From Brachypodium distachyon (taxonomy: Eukaryota > Streptophyta > Magnoliopsida > Poales > Poaceae), in contig NC_016135.3 in assembly GCF_000005505.3 (NCBI RefSeq), forward strand, positions 706,001 to 770,000: a stretch of DNA of 64,000 bases, given 5' to 3'. Under the pieces are notes generated by a model. The model was not told the DNA's origin. It did no database searches and saw only the letters and a list, made by a program, of their open reading frames with translations. Shown here one piece after another: positions 33,483-44,600 of the stretch. The position numbers and the translations under genes are program-made. Numbering within the stretch: position 1 is the stretch's first letter; each line of letters opens with the position of its first letter.

Positions 33483-35096
33483 CTAGATGGGCCCATCTGA
33501 TGTTTATTCCCTTCTTCCTTATCCTGTAGCATCTAATTATATTAATCGCCAAAAATATTAGATCTCATCTATAATAAGGTTCAGTTTGGCTTTAGTGAAC
33601 TGTGTTGCGCTGAATTTATTTTATAATATGTTTTTAGTTGTGAAAAAATACACACGGAAGCGGTGAAAAGTTGGTTAGCCAAAAAAGAAAAGAAAGCAGA
33701 AGCTGGTTGAAAGGCTGGATTATCATAATCCAACTCAATACCAAACTTACCGTAAGTAGTTAACGTCACAGTGGTTAGTGGTGGGTGCTAGATTGACTTA
33801 GTGTGAGTGAGAAACTGTTGAAACGTCACACTGAAGATGCCAAAAATGGTAAAGCCAGATTGAGTTTTATCAGGTGAGTCATTACCAAACAACCTATGTT
33901 TATACCTACGAGCATACGCATCGCCTGGCTGTGCATAAATCTCATAAAAGTCGATTGTACATATGTATAATTACGCATCGCCCAACTGTGCATAAATCTC
34001 ACAAAAGTCGATTGTACATATGTATAATTATGTCTACTATTCGATCTACACTAAATGCAAGGCTCTTGAGTTCCAAGTTAAGAGCTTGGTTCGTTAAGAG
34101 CTCAGATCGTTAACGATTTGAGACCATTGTTCGGCTCGGTTCGATAAGAACTCACGAGCGCTTGTGAAGCTCGTTAAGATAAATATATGGCATGCTGATA
34201 TAAACTTTTTGGCATGACCTATTTTTTTTAGATAAATATTGACATCAAACAAAATAAGTTCCTGTAGCCACTCAAAAGGATGTACAAGCGCTCGCCGAGC
34301 TCGTTCATTAAGATCGTTAAAGGAAGTTTGGTTTGTTTTTTTAGTTAACGAACCGAGCCCTTAACGAACCGAATTAGCGAGCGTTTAATAGGATTATGGA
34401 ACTTCGATCTTTTTGTGTCCAGGCCTATCTGAGGATTCCAAATGGGGTCTTACATGAATGGAAGAGGAAGTATTATATAGAGAGTTTTTATGGTACCTGT
34501 ATACCGCTGACCTCCTCTGAGCAGTATATCAGATCTAGCCGTTGATTCAAAACGTAATTATAGATCTAACTGTGGGGTAGTTTGGTCTTTTGACGAGGAG
34601 TTATTAACTCGATCATGACAGCCCTTCTGTCCATCACCAGAGACTCCCCTCCGAAACTACACGATGAGACACGACCTCTGCCGCCGCCGCCGCCACAGCT
34701 ACCTGCCCGTGCCCCAAGAATTCGGCGCCACCGCATTCCCGTGCAGTTGTTGTCAGCCTGCTTCTCTGTGACCGATCTCCAGGCGCTGCTCAAGAGATTG
34801 CGAGTTACTGACGACTGACATGGTCTTCGATCATGAACAAGACTGACAACTTGATCTATGATGAGTACTCGTTCATTAATTGATGTAGATAGGTTCTGGA
34901 CAAGGTTGTCTATTTGTGATGCTACTTCGTGGAGGAATAATTGGCGAGAGATGGTTTCTTCAATCTGATTGTTAAGTACAGTCAGGTGAACAATTGTAAT
35001 GGAAATTATACGTTACTTCTCTTCAGTTGGGATCATGGGAATTAATTCTTGGTTTACTAGTTTATGAATTTATGTTTTTGTTTGTAAGCAGTGATA
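33483..35096. repeat. Intergenic with 57-bp tandem duplication and palindromic repeats
   Basis: A 57-bp unit is duplicated at about 33916-34029 (CATAAATCTCA and AAGTCGATTGTACATATGTA shared). Bases 34060-34390 are rich in GCTCGTTAA/TTAACGAGC-type words in both orientations (TCGTTAAGAGCTCAGATCG, AACGAACCGAGCC), suggesting a decayed foldback transposon. The GC-rich CCGCCGCCGCC patch at 34680 produces reading frames on both strands with no family match. No gene is supported. Confidence 0.45.
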
Positions 35097-35996
35097 TCAA
35101 TTGATCGCTTGCCGCCGCACGTTGCTCAGGAACGCCACCGGCGCCGGTAATTCGTCGTCGTCGTACCCGTCCTCGGCGCACGTCGTGATTGCCCGGGTGC
35201 GGCTCCGCCAGAGCAGCGCCGTGACGGCCTCGAACACCGTGCAGGGCTGCTCCTCATCGCCATGGCCGTGCTTCCACTCGGCTCTGACGCGGGCGATCAG
35301 GCTCCAGGGGATGGTGATGTCGAGGCTGGCCATTTCCTTGCTGGCACTTACGCCCATCATGGCCCTCCGTGCAGCGACCGTCGACGGCGGGAGGCACGGG
35401 AGGAGCGACGACGATCTCACGGGGACGACGGACGGTGGCGATGACACCCCGCGGGCGAACTCGCCGACGGCCCGCAGGAACTGGGCCATGCCGGCGCCGT
35501 CGGCCATGACGTGGTTCCACGTCACCCCGACCACGAACCCGCCGCAGGAGAACTCCGTCACCTGCATCAGCACCAACGGGTCCACCACAGGGCGGCACAG
35601 GTCAGCAGGGTAGCCCACGGCCAGGTCGGCCATGGATGCCGCCTTGAGCGAGAAGTAGTCGTCCAGGACGCAGCTGGCCGAGGCGCCCACGAAGGACACG
35701 CCCTCGCCGGTGCACGCGATGCCGCAGCCGTCGGCGGTGAGGCGGCCGGCCATGGGGTGGTAGTGGCCCACGCCCAGCGCCTGCGACACGGCCTTCTTGA
35801 TGCTCTCCACGGGGTCCTTGATTGGGCGGTCGAAGACGAGGAGCAACGTCACCGGGAAAGGAGCGAAACACCTGTCGAAAGAGGACAGATCGATGGTGGA
35901 CTGCCGGTAGTGGTCGTCGTTGGCTCCGACGACCACAACCGGCGAGGACTTGCTCACTACTGCTAGTGGTGCTACCTCTCCCATTGTTGCCAACAT
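35097..35996 (-). pseudogene. BAHD acyltransferase, 5' two-thirds of a split gene
   Basis: Starting at ATG 35994-35996, the frame encodes SKSSPVVVVG, AVSQALGVGHYHPMAGRL, the LMQVTEFSCGGF block and the catalytic HVMAD at residues 162-166 in TWNHVMADGAG. It runs through ALLWRSRTRAI to FLSNVRR. It then leaves homology and stops four codons later at 35097. In the intact paralogue at 27868 this point is residue about 295 of 466. The missing C-terminal third lies on the other strand at 38877-39314. The N-terminal part has no internal stop, so the break may be recent, but alone it lacks half the active-site fold. It is clearly a different BAHD paralogue from the one at 27868. Confidence 0.88.
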
Positions 35997-35999
35997 AGA

Positions 36000-36091
36000 C
36001 TGAATTTGATAGCCAGCCTTTTGTATGTTGCCTGCCGTCTACTTATAAGTGTACACTTGTAGGGTTTATCTGCTCCATATATAGCTGAGCT
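36000..36091 (-). promoter_or_regulatory. Likely core promoter of the BAHD 5' half
   Basis: On the - strand GCTATATATGGAGC (about 36075) and ACTTATAAGTAG (about 36045) lie 40-80 bases before the ATG at 35996. Either could be the TATA box. The assignment rests on motif and spacing only. Confidence 0.3.
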
Positions 36092-36350
36092 GCGAGCCTG
36101 TCAATTATCGTTGCTAAACCAGAGGACTTCATTTGTATAATTATAAGTAAATATATACGGAGTATATTATTTGTGACGAGTTGTTGGTGTTTCATTTTCT
36201 TTCTCGTAAAAAGTAGCATTTCGCAACAGTCCAAGATAGCAATTAGCATCTAACTTTATTAATTGTTCAAAACTATTGGATTCCATCTGTGTTTAATTAA
36301 CGTACGAGTGGTTAAGAGCATCTCTTCACCAATTTTAAGGATAAGAGAAA
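36092..36350. repeat. Direct repeat copy 1 flanking the LINE
   Basis: Shared with 38592-38840 in the same orientation: AATTATC.TTG.TAAACCAGAG, GTGTTTCATTTTCTTTCTCG, CAAGATAGCAATTAGCATCT and TAAGAGCATCTCTTCA. Identity is high in blocks with several small insertions or deletions. This copy lies just upstream of the BAHD 5' half. Confidence 0.8.
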
Positions 36351-36369
36351 CATCTTCTTTTAGATTTAC

Positions 36370-38022
36370 GTTGCCTTTTTGTTAACCGAAATAGCAGGTG
36401 CTCTGCCTTTGTATTAAGAAGAGGGAAAACATCCAGTTACAATCAGAAAAATTGAAAACAGAAAAAAGATCCGCTGTACAAAGATTAAAAACTGTTTCCC
36501 AAAAGCTCTTTCAAACTCAGCAATTCCATCGATCTTTGATTTGGCCTTTCAGGTCCCATGGAGTTCTTTTCTTTCCTTCAAATGTTCTTCTGTTCCTCTC
36601 AACCCAGAGATTCCGAACTATGTAGGCGGCCACCGTAATCTGATTTTTGATTTCAGCATTGTTCCTTGCCCCACTTGTCACTTTTATCCACCACTTTTTA
36701 ACTGAAATTGCCTCAGCAGCCCGAGCCACTCTTATATTTTCATGGGAGAAGAAGAACCAAACCTCTTTTGCATAAGGGCAGTCCAGAAATAGATGCCTTG
36801 CCGATTCAAAGGTTTGATCACATAACAAGCATTTGACATTGTGAGGCCAATCCCTAGCCCGAAGCCGATCCGCCGTCCAAAGCCTGTTCTGGATCAGAAG
36901 CCAAAGAAAGAATTTTATTTTCCCCTCAGCCCGAATGGCCCAGATCCTCTCAAGCTGCGGCTGCAGCTTTGGAATTCTTGCGCTGAAAAGGAAATTATAT
37001 GCAGATTTGGCTGAGTATTTTCCATTCTTGTCAGGCTTCCACGCAATCATATCCGGACTATTTGACAGCACCAAAGAATGCACTTTCTCCCATATTTTAA
37101 TGAAGGAGTCAATCTGATCTTCAGTGTTCATTCTCTGCAACCCAGCCATCCATTTTCGTCCCTCCAATCCTTGCCGAACAGTGATCTTCTTCCTTCTTGC
37201 AAGTTTAAAAAGATCAGGCGCCGCATCGCAGAATGCTTCCCCATCACGCCACCGGTCAGTCCAGAAGAAAGCCGTCTGTCCGTTTTCAACTGAAATGGCA
37301 ATGCATGCTTGAAAAATCGCCTTGTTAGTAACATCACAAGGTATAGCAACCCCTTTCCAAGGCCTATCCCCCGGCATCCATTGCAGCCATATCCATCTCA
37401 AGCGCAGGGCTCTACTGAAGCACTCAGCCACATCCATCCATTGCCGAGATCTTAGAAGGCTTCTGAAATCCAAGTTGCTTGGTCTTGCTGCTGTCGATAG
37501 GATTCGGTGGAGACAGAGATCCAGAATTACGTGGATCAAGCATGGGGACGCAAACACAAAATTGTTTCATTTGAGGGCTAATGGCTGACGAAGGAAAAAT
37601 CATATCCCAGTGTTGAATGGGCCTTCAGGGGAAGTTTTTGACCAGCAGTCTAAAGCAGCGATTCTCCGCAATCATTTCAGAAATTTGCTTGGTTCATCAG
37701 TGGCAGGGAATATTTCGTTCAATTGGCAGGCTCTTGGCCTGAACTCAGCTAGCCTGGAACATCTAGATGCTCCTTTCGCTCTAGAGGAATTGTTTGCTAC
37801 TATTTGTGATCTACCCGCAGAAAAGGCGCCGGGGCCTGATGGTTTTTCCGAGGCTTATTTTAAGAAATGCTGGGACATTGTTAAAGAGGATTTGTTGTTG
37901 GCTTGCAATCAAATGCACAATCTCAAGGGTTGGTACTGGAATTTGCTTAACACGGTTCACATTGTTCTCCTCCCTAAAAAAGAGTCGGCTTCGACGATGG
38001 CTGATTTCAGACCAGTGAGCTT
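36370..38022 (-). mobile_element. LINE fragment with 5' part inverted
   Basis: On the - strand 37440-36517 encodes the C-terminal LINE ORF2 region: DVAECFSRALRLRWIW, NGQTAFFWTDRW, GKYSAKSAYNFLF and the zf-RVT zinc finger (KCLLCDQTFESARHLFLDCP), ending near WVERNRRTFEGK. A LINE-like 3' end lies near 36390 (CTTAATACAAAGGCAGAGC on the - strand). From about 37443 rightward the homology switches to the + strand and to an earlier part of ORF2: KLLGLAAVDRIRWRQRSRIT, WIKHGDANTKLFHLRANG, LPAEKAPGPDGF and the RT start LLPKKESASTMADFRPVS. It ends at about 38022. A stop (TGA) follows FHLRANG. The catalytic YADD region is absent. Confidence 0.82.
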
Positions 38023-38591
38023 TTCGTTGTCTTTTCTCCAACGGGTTTTCGAAACTCTGTTCCCGGCCATCTATATGGGCCACCTGTCAACGACTGACAT
38101 GTTTTTCCTCTTCTTCCTTCTCCTATAAACTTGTGCTCTCCCCATGCCTGACGCGCTGGAGCCCAAATAAGCCCACCGCCGCGACCGCGCTGTGCCACCT
38201 ACCAGTGGCTCTCCCGCCGTCAAATTAATCCGATCAAATTAGTCGCCACCATCAAAATTTGCGCAAATCTGCATCGATTTCCGCTGCCATTGGTCAGTGA
38301 GGGTCGCAGTGGAGAGGGGACGTCGCCCATGGCCGGAGGTGGCTGGCGATGGTAGGACAAAGATGACGTGGCAATGGGTTGGTCAGAGAAAAGTCCTGAT
38401 CGTGGCAGTTATTTTTCCACGAGAGCTTTTCTAGTTTTTGATAATGGGATGTTGGTTCACTAGAGATTTGGAGATGAGTAGAGAGAATTTTAGCGAATAC
38501 CCTAATTAGAGATTGGAAATGGGAGATGCAACCTGCTGGGGCATGTTTTCGGCTTGTTTAATTTAGAGAATTGTGACCAAAGAGAGCCGTG
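38023..38591. other. Spacer right of the LINE
   Basis: Bases 38024-38050 (TTGTCTTTTCTCCAACGGGT, then TTTCG) closely resemble the intron-exon junction of the BAHD last exon at 38858-38882. The rest (38050-38591) has no gene I can support. Confidence 0.4.
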
Positions 38592-38840
38592 ACGACTGCC
38601 AATTATCATTGTTAAACCAGAGGATTTTGTATACTTGTAACTTAAATTTTATTTATTTGCGACGAGCTGTTAGTGTTTCATTTTCTTTCTCGAGAAAAGG
38701 AAAACTATACTTGCGTCCCGGTTATTTTGCAGGAGTCCAAGATAGCAATTAGCATCTAACTTTATTAATTGCCAAAAACTATTGGATTCCATCTGAAGTG
38801 GTTAAGAGCATCTCTTCATCAGTTTTAAGGATAAGAGAAA
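38592..38840. repeat. Direct repeat copy 2 flanking the LINE
   Basis: This is the second copy of the 36092-36350 sequence, in the same orientation, ending 36 bases before the BAHD last exon. It occupies what would be the BAHD intron on the + strand. Confidence 0.8.
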
Positions 38841-38876
38841 TAATTTTGTATAGAATTTTTTGTCTTTCTCCAACAG

Positions 38877-39314
38877 GTTTTCGTGGGCGCGGAGGACGGC
38901 TCCTACGGCAACTGCCTGGCCGTGCAGGCGGTCCAGGCCACGAGCGGCGCCGTGGCGAGCAGCGGCATCGGAGACCTGGTGAAGCTCATCAAGCAAGCCA
39001 AGAAGAGGATACCGGCGGACCTGTTCAAGGACGGCGCCGGAGATCATGAGCTGCAGCCGGCCGTTTCGAGCGCAGGTGTTACCAGGTGGTACAAGACGCT
39101 GGTGGTGACGAGCTGGAGGAACCTGGGACTGGAGGCGGCGGAGATGGGCGGCGGGAGGCCGGCAAGGGTGATGTGGCAGGCGGAGCAGACCGTGGCGCCG
39201 GGCTGCGTCGTGTGCCCGCCCGGCAAGGGGAAGGGCAACGGCGTCAACGTCATGGCGCTCTGCGTCAGGCCGGAGCATGCCGGTGCTTTCCTCGCCGCCC
39301 TCCAAGCTTCTTAA
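38877..39314 (+). pseudogene. BAHD acyltransferase, detached last exon
   Basis: A good acceptor (TTTCTCCAACAG, AG at 38875-38876) precedes VFVGAEDGSYGNCLAVQAV. This aligns with the intact paralogue just after its FVNVRK. The exon continues DLVKLIKQAKKRIPADL, TSWRNLGLEAAEMGGGRPAR (where DFGWG is expected, here EMGGG), VAPGCVVCPP and VMALCVRPEHAGAFLAAL to TAA at 39312-39314. The open frame and splice phase fit the 5' half at 35097-35996, giving about 440 residues in sum, but that half is on the opposite strand 2.9 kb away. As arranged the two cannot be spliced in cis. Confidence 0.87.
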
Positions 39315-39342
39315 TTCCATCGTCGGCTGGCTGCTGCCTGTA

Positions 39343-39443
39343 CTTCCTCCGTTCTCAAATTTGTAAAAAAAAAATTAATGTAGTATCTATTTTTTAAAAA
39401 GTCTAGATACATATGATATTTCAACAAGAATTATGGAAGGGAG
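39343..39443. mobile_element. Stowaway-like MITE, 101 bp
   Basis: TA-flanked element (39341-39342 and 39444-39445) with ends CTTCCTCCGTTCTC and CTCCCTTCCATAA in inverted orientation. It lies just beyond the stop codon of the BAHD last exon. Confidence 0.6.
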
Positions 39444-39445
39444 TA

Positions 39446-41609
39446 AGTATTCATATATGCATGCATGTGGAGAATAAATTCTGTGTACCTTGATGCTGCT
39501 GAGAATGCACAAATTAATATATTCCTGCTGTATACTTGGCCCGATCGCCTCCTCTTTCCCTCAGGCTTCGTTTTGCTTATGGTTACACTAAACTTATTAA
39601 CCGCACAAAACTCAGGAAATTGTTTCACGAATCACTAGCGTTTAGCCTAAATTTCTCCCGATCGATGGAACGGCGCTACATCTTTGTTTTTTAAATAAGG
39701 AAAGGCGCTACATACAGATCGGGCCTGTGCAAAGCGTGCGCGAGGTGGCCCAATCGCGTTCTCAAGCGGCACGGGCCTAAGATTTGGCCCAATCACGGTC
39801 TCTGGTTGCTTCCTTGCTGGTCCAGGAGAGCGAGAGCTGGAGTTGGGCCGCGGCACCCGATGCAGGTCACTCGGCTATCTGGGCCACTTGGACCGACGGG
39901 ACGAGCTTCTGTTTTCGTTTCCGACTGAGCGGCGTGGCTTTGGTTGCTGACTTGCATATCCGCCCCATGAAGATCGTCCCGGACTGCCAGATGGTGAATG
40001 AGATTAAGTTTCACAAAACGTCAGTTTTCAGGGCGATCTCCTCACGCAGTTCCTGTATTTGCTAATTTGTTCGGAAAAATATAGTTTTGAGTCATAATGT
40101 AACAACATGTTCCAAATAACAAGTTTAGGTCTTCTGACAGTTTTTTTTACAGACCAAGCCCACATGTAAGACAACCCTGACCCTCAGCTCGTCTTCAGCC
40201 CAACTCTAAACTCAAAGAACAAATTCCAGACCCTTCCCGACCGATTAGAACTCGTGGAGGCAGTTCAAGACGACTTTTGGAAATGACACTTATGAGAAAT
40301 CAGCAATTTTCAAAGCATCTTCGACAGCATACAATATTTCGAGTACTCAAAACTATTATGAGTAGGAGGGAGATAAATATGAGTCTAATTATTATGATTA
40401 GAACTAGTGGAGGCAGTTCAAAACTATTATGAGTCTAATTTTGCTTGCCCAAAAATGAATACCCAAGACTAAGTACCCATATGTTATTGTCTTTTTTCCT
40501 CTCATCTGTTTCATCGAACACGTCAGGCGCGTCACAACTCACCGTCAGCTGAACTCTAGACTCAAAAAACAAATTCAAAAAAAAATTGTATGATGCTACG
40601 CAGATACATTCAAGTACCTCGATGCAAGCTGATGCCTTGTACAAAAATGGAGGTCGATGCAATTTTCATTAAAAAAAACATGGAGATCGATGCAATTTTC
40701 ATAAAAAAAACGTGGAGGTCGATGCGCGAGCTGCTCCGCGGGCCGCCCCTCGGCCTGCCGGTCCACGCGCCTGTGCAAAGCGTGCGCGGGGTGGCCCAAT
40801 CACGGTCTCAATCAAGCGGCAGCGGCAAGATGGGCCTAGGCTTAGGCTTCCTTTTTGGGAGGGAAACAAAAGCCCACGGATCAGGCGCTGGTGGGCTATC
40901 TGGGCAAGGACAGCGAGAGGTGGAGTTGGGCCACGGCACCCGACGGAGGATCTGCAGGTCGCTAGGCTATCTGGGAAACTTGGACCGGCTGGAGGAGCTT
41001 TCCATCAGGCGCCGTTCCATCAGGGCTGGGCGGCGCGGGGCTCGCAAGTATTGAGATGAGATGGATGGAGTTGGCGCTTGGCGAGCTCGCAGTTATTATA
41101 GGTGCCAACGCGCCACTAGCTGCATCAATTAAGTTTGGTCATTCATCTAAATTAAGGGGTTCACAAACATCAGTCTGGCTACGATGCCAATTTATTCAAA
41201 GTTGTAGTCAATGTCGCTGTCGTCTTCTTCTTCCATATTTTTACAGGAAAGGTAGTTCTCATCCAATGATTTGTACTGACCAATACCAGTTTTGAGATAT
41301 TGACCTCTAAGTAAGAACAAGCTCAAATAAGGACATTTTGCTTCAATGCTATAATGGATTGGGATTTTAGCACAGGCCAGGCCTTCTCATTCATAATAGA
41401 TAGTCCGATAATGAGACCAAAATATACATTAGCACGAGGATTAATCATACCAACAAAATGTGGAGGAATGGTTCTTCATCCCCCATTCACCAAGGTCTGA
41501 ACCCAAAACCACCTCTGCTCATCTTCCTTCCCCAAGGGAGATTACTAGGTACTAACTACTACCAAGACTACCAACTATATATACACAACCTTCCGCGGTC
41601 AGCCAGAGA
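39446..41609. other. Intergenic with tandem repeat, then RAD5 3' untranslated region
   Basis: A tandem repeat of about 33 bp lies at 40647-40730 (GTCGATGCAATTTTCAT core, A8 runs). The phrase TGTGCAAAGCGTGCGCG with GGTGGCCCAATC occurs at 39726 and again at 40770. Bases about 41300-41609 probably carry the 3' end of the RAD5-like transcript. No other gene is supported. Confidence 0.5.
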
Positions 41610-44600
41610 TCACTTGAACAACATCTTGAGCTGCTCGATGCGCGAGCTGCGGACCTCATCATCCGTCAGCGCTCCAGAGATCATCAGCTGTTTGCGAGCC
41701 TGCACCTGCTGCATCCGCTCCTCCACCGTATCCTGAAATCCAGACAAACAATTGACTTGATTTGAGCTTTGCTGGTTACCTGGGAGTTTTTTATGTGGTG
41801 CATCTCAAACAGGATTGGTGATCTTTGTTTTTTTTGAGTAATCAGATTGGTGGTTTTAGGTCGTACCTTGACGATGAATCGCCTCACTTGGACCTCTCTT
41901 TTCTGCCCGATGCGGTGGATTCGCATGATAGCCTGCTCCTCCACTGCAGGATTCCACCATGGATCCTGTAATAACAACAGAGGAAATGTTCAGGTAGCAA
42001 ATTAGTACTATAGTAAACTGGCTGTTTTTCTTACTGTTGCAAAGTAATTCACTGAATTGACAAGGTAGATGGTAGGGTTACCATGAGGAAGACATTGGAG
42101 GCAGAAGTTAGATTCAGACCTACACCTCCAGCCTTGAGTGACATTAATAGCACCTGAAAGTACAGATCAAATGATCAGCAAATGTGATGTTTCAAGAATC
42201 GCTTCTTTTTTCACAACAAACAAAAACTGAACATACCATCTTGTCCTGGCTTTCACTGAATTCCCTAAGTACTTTCTCCCTGTGCTTCTGGCTGAGCTGC
42301 CCATCAAACCTCAAGAACTTGATCCCTTTCTGATTGAAGGGGAACTCCAGAAGATCAAAGAAAGATGTGAACTGGCTGAACACAATACTCTTCTCCCTCT
42401 TCTTCTCAAGGCCCTCCAAGGTCATGATAAGCTTGGCCACCTTGCATGAATCCTTCCAGTTGTTTTTGGCATCCACCTCGAAGCGGCACTTGCCAGGCAA
42501 TTTAATGAGCTGATCTTTGGTGACGGGGCTTCGGCACAACGGGCATGGCCCCCCGGCTGGGGTGCTCCAGCTAGAAAGAAGGCATTCACGGCACATCCGG
42601 TGCGCGCAGGGCGTGATAACAGGATCATCAGATGCTGACTCAAGGCAGATAGGGCACTCTGTGGTCGCACCCTGACGGATTTCTTCAACAACCTCCTCTA
42701 CATATGCTCGGGAGGGTACCACAGCGAGTCGTCCAGAATCACTCTGCACCCCTTCCAGGAAACGTTGTGCTAGTTCATCAAGGTCAGTATACTTATTGGT
42801 ATCAGCTTTGCTGCACATTGAGAATTCAGCAAAGGAATAAGAGGATGAGATTGATCAAATGCAAGGAAGTCTTTTCGTTGCAATGAATGGCTAACCTGAT
42901 GACTAGGAAAGGGTGATCACAGCATTGCCTTAGCCGAAGAAGTAGCTCAAGAATATTAGCATAGTTTCTAAGAACATTGCCTTGTGCCACAAACTTATCA
43001 AATTGAACCTGTTGGAAAGACCATTTTGAGTTAGACATGCAGAAAAAAGTACTTATCCATGAGCTTCCAAAGTATGTTGATAATGGTCCGAAGCATAGAT
43101 CATTTTAATTTCACCTAGATGAACAAGTCAGTTAAAGCTCTGTCGTGAAACAGATATGGGAAACCAACCCAACTTCCATATCCCTTTGGCAGCATCTACT
43201 AATTCGGAACTTAATTTGAAAGCCATATTTCGACCCGGACGCTTTTGGGATGTTTCTAATAACCAACGAATGGCAAGTGCTCTTCCTTGTTTAGATCCTA
43301 TTTCAATCGGAACTTTCCGCGCTGATCCTTTTTTATTACGTCTTGCTTTTACTCATAGTGACCTAGAAGTATACCTTTGATCTCCTGAAAAGTGCTTCAT
43401 AAAAATCACGTTCCTCGACAGATTGTTCACATTCCACAACCTCAATATGAGCTGGTGGGAGGACCAAAATTGGGCTGAAACAAACATGAAGGGTATGATC
43501 AACAATATTTCCAAGAGGCAAGGCATGACATAACATGCTTATTGATGCAGTCAAGAACATCAAAGTAACGCAGAAAAAGAAAATGAACGCATACTTTCCC
43601 AGCTTGTCTTTTGTTTCCTTGGTTCTCCTCAGCATGAGTGGCCTAAGAATAGCTTTCACAATTTTCAATCCCCTCTCATCGCCATTCTCATAAGGTCTCT
43701 GAATCAGCCTCTGCCACCTAGAGGGAAATCAAAACAGCTTATGAATTAGGTTTTAGAACTTCAACAAATATATGAATTGAGTTGTCTGATAAAGTCTTAC
43801 CAATTTGGATTACACCATGGCTCTACATGTAGGAAGCAAAGAAGACTGTAAAGGTCCTCCAAATTATTCTGCAGTAAGTCCTCATAATAAGCTAGTGTTT
43901 CCAAAAACTTGGATAATACTTTCCAAAATTATCAATGATATGAAAAAAAATCACAAATGCAGTGGCTCCATGCGCACCTGCAATGGTGTACCAGTAAGGC
44001 ACCATCTGCATTGAGAGGCTAACATATAAGCTGCTTGGGCCACTTTGGTTCTGGGAGATTTTATTGTATGTGCTTCATCAAGAACAATTCTATACCAATC
44101 TATCCTGTGAAAGACACTGCTGCCATCCTGAGAAAGGTAAAATTTTAGTTAGCTAAACTGCAATAGACATTTTCTCTCAAAAAATATGATCTTGGCACTA
44201 GAGGTAAAAGCCCAAGGAGAATCTCTTACAGCTTTGTGAGCTGATTGAAGGACACGGTAAGTCGTTAAGACAACGGTATGCTCAGCCATCAATCTTAGGT
44301 CACCAGTTCTATCACCACCATAGTATACAAACACAGAAAGAGAACCTTGTGTTGAATGTGCCTCTAATTCATCCTGCAAGGAATAAGGAAAATGCTCATG
44401 TTAGTACTTCTCTTGCTGAAAAAATTATTGCAGACAAACAAGTTGCTTAAACATGCAAGTACAAGGAAAAATGTGATAAATCTGCAACATAGCACTGCAC
44501 TTTCAGCTATGCTGAAGTTGATCGTAGACTCCATACATACAAATTGCTTACCTTCCATTGACCCAGTAATGCCATTGGGCACACAATAAGGGTACCTCCT

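Noticed and set aside
34566..34818. Pro/Gly-rich frames on both strands
   Set aside because: They arise from a CCGCCGCCG patch; no splice context or domain supports a gene.
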